In this document: positions 56,604 to 64,000 of the stretch, piece after piece | Layout: every line of letters starts with the position of its first letter | How positions within the stretch are numbered: position 1 is the stretch's first letter | NCBI GenBank assembly: GCA_025765615.1 | Contig: JAIVFJ010000025.1 | Span: forward strand, 1 to 64,000 | DNA: 64,000 nt | Direction of reading: 5' to 3' | Source of the DNA: Zopfochytrium polystomum | Lineage: Eukaryota > Chytridiomycota > Chytridiomycetes > Chytridiales > Chytridiaceae | Notes under the pieces: model-generated | What the model saw: the letters and a program-made list of their open reading frames with translations, nothing else | Told to the model about the DNA's origin: nothing | Databases searched by the model: none | Position numbers and translations under genes: made by a program

Positions 56604-58100
56604 CTCTCTCCCTCTCTCTCCCTCTCGCTATTTTGGGCAGGGAAAATTTTTTGCCCTCTGTCTATCTGTCTCTCTCCCTATCTCTCTATCTGTTTCTCTG
56701 TCTCTCCTCTCCCTCCGTCTGTCTCTCTCTCTCACTCTCTGCAGTCCTTGGCTGCTGTTGGGGGGTGGCGACCTCAGACCATCGCATCTGAGGCCTCTGA
56801 CAACTCAACGAAAGGACGAGACTCTGTACAGTCATGCATGCCCTCACCCCCCACCCAAACCCCACACACACACACACACACAGACCCTCTCTGTTTCTAC
56901 GCTCTCTTTCTCCATCTCTCTTGATTGATCAAAGGGGGGGGTGGAGGGGGGCAGCAGCCCCAAGCCCCCTGACTCAAAAAAACAACCCAGCCTCTCTCTA
57001 TCTGTCCACTCTGTAAACCCGTTTTCTAATTGCAATAGTGGAGTGCCCAATTGAAATGCAAAATTCAAAAGGAAGTCAACGCGCTGTCTGTTTATCTGAG
57101 TGGAAGTCAACAGGTTGTCTGTCTAACTCCCTCCCTGTCTCTGAGTCTGAGAGTGGCAGTCAACCAGCAGTCAACCGGCAGTCAACAGATTGCCTGTCTT
57201 GCTCTGTCTCTGACTCTGTATGTTGGCTGTTGATGGAAAAGGAATAAAATTGTCTCTCACTCTCTCTCTGTCTCTTTCAAGCAGGGGGTGTTATGAATCA
57301 CCCTCTGGAAACCTTCTGGAACCTTCTGGAACCTTCTAGAACATTCCTTCATGGAACCTTGTGGAACCTGCTGGAACCTTCTTTGCTTTCCTGACTTGTC
57401 TTGTTGTCATTGGTATCATTGGTATCATTGGTATCATTGTATTACTAATTGCTCTTTCTGGAACTTTCTTTGAGACTTGACAAGGAACACTCTCAAAAGG
57501 TATAAAAGGGGGATGGGGGACCTGTCCCATCCCTCAAGTGAATTATTGTTTCCAATACAATCATCACTCCTCTCAGTTCCTTGTCTGCCTTGTCCTGTCC
57601 TGCCCTGTTCCTGACATCTCTGAAAGGGGCAGCAAAATTCAAAAAGGAAGGAAGTCAACGTGCTGTCTGTCTATCTGAGTGGAAGTCAACGGGTTTTCTG
57701 TGACCCATCTCTGGGAGTAGCAGTCAACTGGCAGTCAACAGGTTGTCTGCTTCCTCTCTGTCTCTGACTCTGGCTATTGGCTGTTGGTGGACAAGTTACC
57801 AAATCATCTGCGACCTCTCTCTTTTGAGTGCGGGGGTTGAGGGCGGCCCCCCCACCAGGGAGCTCAGGGGCCAGGAGCCCCCTAACTCAAAAACAATTTT
57901 CCCCTATCCCTCTCTACATTGCCTGCCACTGCATTCATTGTGGACTGCCACACTCTTTATATATCTTTTTATAGCCTGCCACACTCTTCACTATCTTCAT
58001 TTTTTTTTGGGAAGGATTGCTGACAAGTCAACGGGGTTTTCTAATTGCAATTAGGAAACAGGTTTACCCGCAAAGCCTTGTTTTCTTTAGTGTGTTGATT
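56282..58100. mobile_element. Element bounded by ~60-bp inverted repeats, with internal duplications
   Basis: Left arm 'atcaacacactaaagaaaac' through 'cctgtttcctaattgcaatt' (56,282-56,343) is repeated inverted at 58,039-58,100 with two small differences. Inside are three diverged units with recurring 'agtcaac' words and a gypsy solo LTR. No transposase. The right arm is itself flanked by a 21-bp direct repeat 'gattgctgacaagtcaacggg'. Class unknown: a non-autonomous DNA transposon is likely. Confidence 0.55.
57289..57616 (+). mobile_element. Solo LTR of the gypsy family
   Basis: TGTTATG...CTGACA, 328 bp, about 95% like the LTRs at 25.2/28.8 kb, with a shorter GAA/TTC array and one extra 'ggtatcatt' unit. 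TATAAAA and the AAGTGAATTAT start are kept. No matching target duplication. Confidence 0.9.
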
Positions 58101-58268
58101 GCTGACAAGTCAACGGGCATCCCCTAGTATATATACATATATATATATATATTTTTTTTTTTTAGTGGTTGTGGCAGTTGGGTGCGCGACTTCCTTTATT
58201 TCGTGGGCGCGCGTTACGGGGTGCGGAGGCCAAGCAGCAACTGCACCCGGCCCATTCGGAAAGGAAGG

Positions 58269-58410
<142 letters not shown>

Positions 58411-59269
58411 TAAGCTCGGTCGCGATTTGTGCAGCATGCCTCGGCAGAAAGACGCAGCAATTATGCAAAACCTCTTGTTCGGGAAGAATGGAAGGTTCTT
58501 GCGAAGATCCCGCGTGGGAATTTTTTTGCCCCTCTTCTTCTTTCCCTTCCGAATTCATGCAGTGTTACTTTTTTGTTTTTCTTTTTTTTTTCTTGGATTG
58601 TTTCATTCGAGACGGCTCGGGGTTTATTTCCGCCACTCCAATTTGTGCCTGTCTGTGCGCGTGTGTGGTGTTTGTGTGTGTTCGTGTGGTGTGGTGCGCT
58701 TTTACAGGAAGGAGCAAAGAGTGGCGAGCATATGATTCGAGAGAGAGAGAGAGAGAGAGAGACAAACAAACCGGAGCTGACAGATAGTATGCACCGCGGG
58801 CAAGTAGGAATGGCTGACGATCGCGATGGCTTCAATTTGAAACCCACTGGGCGGGAGTCAGGGGGCAAAGACAAGGATAACTGACCAAGCACAGCCCGAC
58901 AGACAGACAGATCTGCTTGGCACGCTTCTCATTTTCTTTTTGTTTTTTTTTTTTTTGGTTCCGCGGCCACAACCGGACACACGTGGAGAGGCTACTTTCT
59001 TTTTTGTCTGCATCGCCTTTTCTCGTTCCCATATCGAGGAAAAACAGCCCTCCTGGCTGTTTTTCCTAGTCTGGGATGTGATGATGATGACGATTGATGT
59101 TGAGGGGAGAGAGCGAGACAGAGAGAGTGAGAGAGAGAGGGTGGGAGAGGGATATGAGAAGAGAGAGCTAGAGATAAACGAGGACAGAGAGAGCGAGAGA
59201 GAGAGAGAGAGAGAGACAGACAAAACAGGAAAGAAGCAGTAAATAAAGAAATGATGAGGGCCTCGCGGG
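58411..59269. other. Upstream region of the oxidase gene; microsatellites
   Basis: Further (GA)n tracts at about 58,738-58,762 and 59,108-59,220, and an 18-bp near-perfect hairpin at about 59,036-59,068 ('aggaaaaacagccctcctgg' and its complement). No gene. Confidence 0.4.
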
Positions 59270-59276
59270 TATAAAG
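59270..59276 (+). promoter_or_regulatory. TATA box of the multicopper oxidase gene
   Basis: TATAAAG, 159 bp before the ATG, in otherwise GC-rich DNA. Confidence 0.55.
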
Positions 59277-59434
59277 ACGCGGGCGGGTCTCGCCTCTTCC
59301 TCCGTCTTAATCAGCAGCTTCACCTTACACTACGTATTTGGCTGCCCCGCTCGCAGGCGCACGCCTTCCCCTCCCCGCCTTCCCCGGCCCCGTTTAATCT
59401 TCGTACCTCTAAGAAACTCCCCACTACCCTCATA

Positions 59435-61296
59435 ATGCACCTCATAAGCCGTCCGTCTACCTCATCACCGTCACGCCGCTTTGCGTTTGCCGTCGCTGCG
59501 GCATCGCTCCTCCTTGCGCCCATCGCATCGGTCCACGCCGCCCTCCGCAAATTCACGCTGAACCTGGGCTACAAGACCGTCGCCCCCGATGGCTTCTCCC
59601 AGGAACTAATCCTCGCCAACGGTGTCCTCGACTACCCCATCGTCGTCGACTCTGGCGATGACCTCGAGATCACCGTCGTCAACAACTTGAAGGTCGCCAC
59701 CTCCCTCCACTGGCACGGCCTGTTCCAAAGGGGCACCCCGTGGATGGACGGTGCGGGTATGGTCACTCAGTGCCCGATCCAACCCGGTGACACGTTCGTC
59801 TACAAGTTCAGCACCGGCGCCAACGTCGGTAAGTAGTAAACGAGTGGGACTCTCTTTTTTTTTTCCCCGGTAATTTTTCGCTCAACTGTCGTCAGGTACT
59901 TACTGGTGGCACGCCCACATGCTCGCGCACTACACGGGCGGCCTCCGCGGCCCGTTCATCATCCGCGACAAGCGCGAGCCTTTCGCTGGCCAGTACGACG
60001 TCGACCAAACGATCACTTTGACGGACACTTTCCACAACACCACCGCCTTCCTGATGGACTACTACTTTGCCCCCGGAAACAACGCGTTCGACCCGGTCCC
60101 GGAGTCAGGCCTGATCAACGGTGTCGGCTCTTACGACTGCTCCCGCGCACCCCGCGGCTCGAAGTGTGTGAAGAAGGACCCGTACACTCTCACCGTCACC
60201 AAGGGCAAGAAAGTACCGGTTCCGCTTGATCAACACGTCGGCCGAGTCTGGCTTCCTCTTCTCCATTGACGGCCACAACATGACCGTTGTCGAGGCAGAC
60301 GGTGTGTACACGACTCCCACGGTCGTGAATGCGCTCCCCATCTCCAGCTCCCAGCGTTACTCGATTATTGTCGACACCACCGGCCAGAAGGTTGACAACT
60401 ACTGGATGCGCGCCACCATCGACACCAACCTGTGGAACCCGGCCCCCACTGACCTGAACGGCCTGAACCCCAACGTCGTCGGCGTCGTTCGCTACAGCGG
60501 AGCCAAGGCCGTTCTTCCTTCGACCAACGCGACCATCGACAACGTGCTGAACCCGTACACCCTCGGCGAGCTGAACGGAAGGACCAGGGACTCATTCCCT
60601 GACTCTTGGGACCAGGAGCTTTACATGACCTACTTCATCGGCGTGGACGACAGGAACATCACCCAGGCGACCGTTTCGATCGGCGACAACGTCAACGAGA
60701 GCCAGTACAAGATGCCGTCCTACCCCACCCTGTTGGACGCAATCGCTGGCGCAAACTACTCCGCCTCGGCCAACGTCGTCCCCGTCGGCAACGGCACCTA
60801 CGTTTTCCTCCAAATCTCGAACGACGACCCGATGGAGCACGTCTTCCACCTTCACGGCCACACCTTCTGGGTCCTGCAAGCCGGCCACCTGCTCCACGCC
60901 CCCGTCACGACCGTCGGCCTCCCGCGCCGCGACGCCATCCAAGTACCGGCCTGCGTCGGCGGGACCGGCGGCGGCGGCGAGCAGGGCTGCCGCCGCGGCT
61001 ACGTCGCGCTGGCCATCTACTTTGACAACCCGGGCGCCTGGCTGTTCCACTGCCACATCGAGTGGCACATGCAGGCCGGCCTCGCCTTCACCTTTGTCAA
61101 CTCGGAGGGCCTCTCGCGTCTCGCGCGCAACATGCCCCCCAGCGTCCAGGGCAAGTGCAAGAAGCCGTCCACCTCGACCCCGACACCGACCCCGACCCCG
61201 TCCGCCACCAGGACCACCTCGTCCGCAAAGGCTACCTCCACCTGCTCAAAGTCGGGCTACCTTTTGCGCCGCGGTGGAAGCAGCGGAACCTGCTGA
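59435..61296 (+). CDS. Laccase-type multicopper oxidase (one frameshift)
   Basis: Secreted copper enzyme that oxidises phenols or similar substrates with O2. Exons 59435-59828 and 59896-61296. Signal peptide residues 1-35 (hydrophobic AFAVAAASLLLAPIASVHA). Copper motifs: HWHGLFQRG; WWHAHMLAHYTGGLRGPF; HVFHLHGHTFWVLQAG; HCHIEWHMQAGLAF. The type-1 axial position is Leu. No transmembrane anchor is seen, which argues against a Fet3-type ferroxidase. The C-terminus is Ser/Thr/Pro-rich with a few Cys. The frame shifts at 60,210-60,213: three A where two would continue GKKYRFRLINTSAESGF. All copper ligands lie in the two intact halves, so an assembly error is a plausible explanation; a pseudogene is the alternative. 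Confidence 0.85.
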
Positions 61297-62497
61297 GCTC
61301 GGTCGCCGTCTTCCGCTCTCCCTCCATTCACCATCTAAAATATTGCCGGGAAAGAAAAGAAGCGCGCGACACTGGGTGCATTTTTTTTTCTCTCGCCGGT
61401 TTCGTGTGGTCGGTGCTTGGTTTTGTGTTGCCCATGTCCTTTTTTTTTTGTCGGTGGTTCACTTGCTCGGTACACGGCGGTTTTCTTTTTTTTCCTTCAG
61501 TAGGGAAGGTGTGAGTTTTGCGGGAAGGGGAAAGAGCAGGTATGCGGAGGTGGGACCTTACCCTCCCCCATCCCTTGACTGTTTCTTTTCGAAACACTGA
61601 GGAATTTCGGCGGTGAGATGGAAGAGAAGGGACTTAATGCTGGAAAGAGAGAGAGGGAGGGAGGTGGAGGGCACGACGGGGAGGGAGCGAGGATTAACCT
61701 CCTGTTTCCCCTCTTTCCCTCAACATCTCTATCACTCTCTTGTACCTCTCTGGTGTCTCTTCTCACCTTTTTCTCCTTCTCTCTATCGCTAATTCCCTCC
61801 CGTGTTTTTACCCCCCTTAATGTTTTCGCTGTCCCCGTCCCCCGCAAACGGACTGCTCCTCCCTACTTTTTGTTCTTTTCTCCCACCCCTACAGAGTGTT
61901 TGTTTTTTTTTTTTGGCTCTCTGTCGCTCATTGAACAGTGTCCCTCATGTCTAGTTATTCCCACGTCCCAAAACCACGTTTCCGACTATACGCAGAGAGA
62001 GCCGGTGTCGTTCGCCTTGCACTCGCCCGGAATCCTTCTCCGGCCGAATGCAGAGGCAGAACACTGGTAGCGGGGGCCAGTAGGGCTGGGGGTCGTGCGA
62101 GAGTTGGTATATATTACTTCAGCCAAGCCCCGCGCGCGCCAAACGCCGCGACGCGACTCGCTCTCCTCTCGTTCATTCAAGGTGGTTTTGATAGCTTGAA
62201 GAACTTCTGGTCCACACAGAATTTCCAAACGTCTCGATTGGAAAAAGCATACGCCGTGCGTGCAGCGAGCCCCCCGCGCCCTTACCAGTAATGCTTTGTG
62301 TCGTTCGGCGGGGGGCGCGGTTCCATCCTCGCGCTTGAAATAAAAAGAAAAAAGCAGAAGGGCGCAAGTGGAAGGTGGAAGGTGGGCGAAGGGGTCCACG
62401 AGAAAATCATGCTGCACAAGGGTACGTATTCTCATCACGTGTCAAACCGGCCCTAATCAAGAGCTCGATGGGGAGAGAGTCCGAGATGGCGAGAGGG

Positions 62498-62538
<41 letters not shown>

Positions 62539-62611
62539 CAGTTGTCTTCGATCCTTCACAATTTTTTCGGTTGCGTGCATGATTGATTGACGATAAGAGC
62601 CCCGCTTATCT

Positions 62612-62677
<66 letters not shown>

Positions 62678-63186
62678 GTTCTCCCTCTCTATCCCCACCT
62701 GTCAAACTCCGTCCGCTCGGGTACACTTTTTTTTCCCCCTTTTTTCTTTTTTTCTCTCTCCCCCGACAGACGCGGGGTTTAGTGGACTCTTGAGTGAGAG
62801 ATAGTCGGGATTCCGAGAGGGAAAGCCGCTTGTTCGATAAGATAGGCACAGGGCGGGGGGGGGAGGCACTAGGAGGGGTCTTGATCAGATGGAAGGAGAT
62901 AGTAAGTACCGTTATGACGAACGATGATTGATGATGAGGCTTGGTGGTATGTGAGTGTGTGTGTGTGTGTGTGTGCAGCCCGTGGTTCGGGTTTACTGTT
63001 CCTTTTTTACAAAGATTTCCTTTTAAACAGCCGATATCTTTTCGCTTTCGCAATCTCAGTCGGCGTATAAAGAGATCGCAAAAGCACAGCAACAGCTCGT
63101 CCCGCAGCTGTCCTTGTCCTCGCTCAAAACGCTCGACTAGTCCATTCGCACCTCAGCGTATCCCTTGCACATCTCGTACGCGCACA

Positions 63187-63237
<51 letters not shown>

Positions 63238-63318
63238 CGCTCTCATACGCTCCGCAGCTGGAACAAAAACCTTGTTAGCTCATATCAACAACCACCTCGG
63301 TCCGTTTGCGCGCCCACA
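61297..63318. other. Intergenic, C/T-rich with microsatellites; no gene seen
   Basis: (GA)n at 62,502-62,534, (CT)n at 62,619-62,680, (GT)n near 62,955 and (CA)n at 63,189-63,234. The rest is pyrimidine-rich without coding pattern. Confidence 0.5.
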
Positions 63319-64000
63319 ATGACCAACGCATCAGCAGAAGCAGCGACAGTAGCAGGCGGAGAGTCCGGCCCAGTGCCGCCGCCGCCGGCATTTGCCATGG
63401 CGGTCGACGGCGGCGGCGTCGCGCCCCCTCCTCCTCCTCCTCCTGCTCCGTCGCTGATGGACTCGCTCCGCCGCAAGTGGACCACCCGCGACGGCCTCAT
63501 CGGCAAGTACGACTACGCGTTCTTGTGCCTTCCGCGCCTGCCCTTCTCCGCCCCGCGAAAGTGAGAGAGTATTTTCGCTTGTTCTTTTTTTTTGTCTTTT
63601 TTTTTTTTCTTCTTCTTTTTTTCTCTCCTCTGGTTCTCACCGTCCGATTTGTCTGGACATTTCTCCCACCGCAACAACCAAACGCCCCCAGGCGGCGAGG
63701 CGACGTTCCAAAGTTTTACGGACTCCACGATGAAGTGCCCGTCACGATTGCGCTTCTTGTAAGTTCCAAGTCCTTATGCACGTTCTTGTCGGGTCGCTAA
63801 CATCCTCACTCCTTCAACAACCACGCACGACAGCTCGGTTTCCAGCACGCCCTGGCGATGCTGGCCGGCATCGTGACCGTCCCGCTCATCCTCACGGCGC
63901 CCGCCGGCAGCACCGGCCTCAACTTCCCGGACGACCTCCGACAGCACCAGATCTCGGTCGCGCTCATCGTGTCGGGCCTGCTCTCCGCCATACAGATCAC
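63319..64000 (+). CDS. NCS2-family purine/uracil permease, 5' part (cut by window end)
   Basis: Plasma-membrane proton symporter for xanthine, uric acid or uracil. Exons 63319-63560, 63692-63758 and from 63834 on, with donors gtgaga and gtaagt. The N-terminus is Pro/Ala-rich, then SLRRKWTTRDGLIGKYDYAF, a cytosolic segment typical of fungal UapA-like carriers. The third exon opens the first helix: LGFQHALAMLAGIVTVPLIL, with the family's QH motif, followed by a second helix SVALIVSGLLSAIQIT. The rest lies beyond 64,000, so substrate residues cannot be read. Confidence 0.88.

Noticed and set aside
57284..57621. Target duplication of the gypsy solo LTR
   Set aside because: Flanks are GGGGG and TCTCT; they do not match, so none is claimed.

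Overview
The window is nuclear DNA of a fungus. It holds GC-rich protein genes split by short GT-AG introns, two Zn2Cys6 transcription factors, a heterotrimeric G-protein alpha subunit, the dynactin actin-related protein Arp1, a laccase-type multicopper oxidase and the start of an NCS2 purine/uracil permease. Intron-bearing tRNA genes, long (GA)n, (CT)n and (GT)n tracts and a mixed transposon load (copia, chromodomain gypsy, piggyBac, non-LTR) fit an early-diverging lineage such as a chytrid. That placement is inference; no rRNA or mitochondrial marker is present.

Layout. 0-9 kb: a GC-rich patch with coding-like but unresolved frames, a PB1-domain gene, a small three-exon gene and a membrane protein gene, separated by two arrays of one dispersed repeat family (3.1-3.6 and 7.6-8.1 kb). 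9-20.5 kb: transposon-rich, with tRNA-Pro, tRNA-Trp, tRNA-Gln and tRNA-Thr, a hairpin MITE and a decayed Ty1/copia element. 21-24 kb: first Zn2Cys6 regulator. 25.2-29.2 kb: a complete, target-site-duplicated gypsy element. 29.4-34 kb: G-alpha and ARP1, divergently transcribed. 34.6-37.5 kb: two identical tRNA-Arg genes, LTR scraps and a SINE-like repeat. 38-41.8 kb: a 1,229-residue protein with four RRM-like modules. 43-47.9 kb: a piggyBac relic with a non-LTR element inserted into it, then more debris. 48.3-52.4 kb: second Zn2Cys6 regulator, a paralogue of the first in the opposite orientation. 53-58.5 kb: solo LTRs, a large inverted repeat and microsatellites. 59.4-61.3 kb: multicopper oxidase. 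63.3 kb to the end: NCS2 permease, cut by the window edge.

The strongest discovery is the gypsy element at 25,189-29,187. Its LTRs carry uninterrupted heat-shock-element arrays. Its first predicted RNA bases can pair with the primer-binding site, as in Tf1-type self-priming. Gag and pol are joined by a textbook -1 frameshift signal. Its open pol frame has protease, integrase and chromodomain but no reverse transcriptase or RNase H. Near-identical LTRs and a perfect 5-bp target duplication suggest recent movement, so its RT presumably came from elsewhere.

Several genes (PB1 protein, membrane protein, oxidase) are each broken by what looks like a single-nucleotide indel. Either the assembly has consensus errors or these loci are young pseudogenes.
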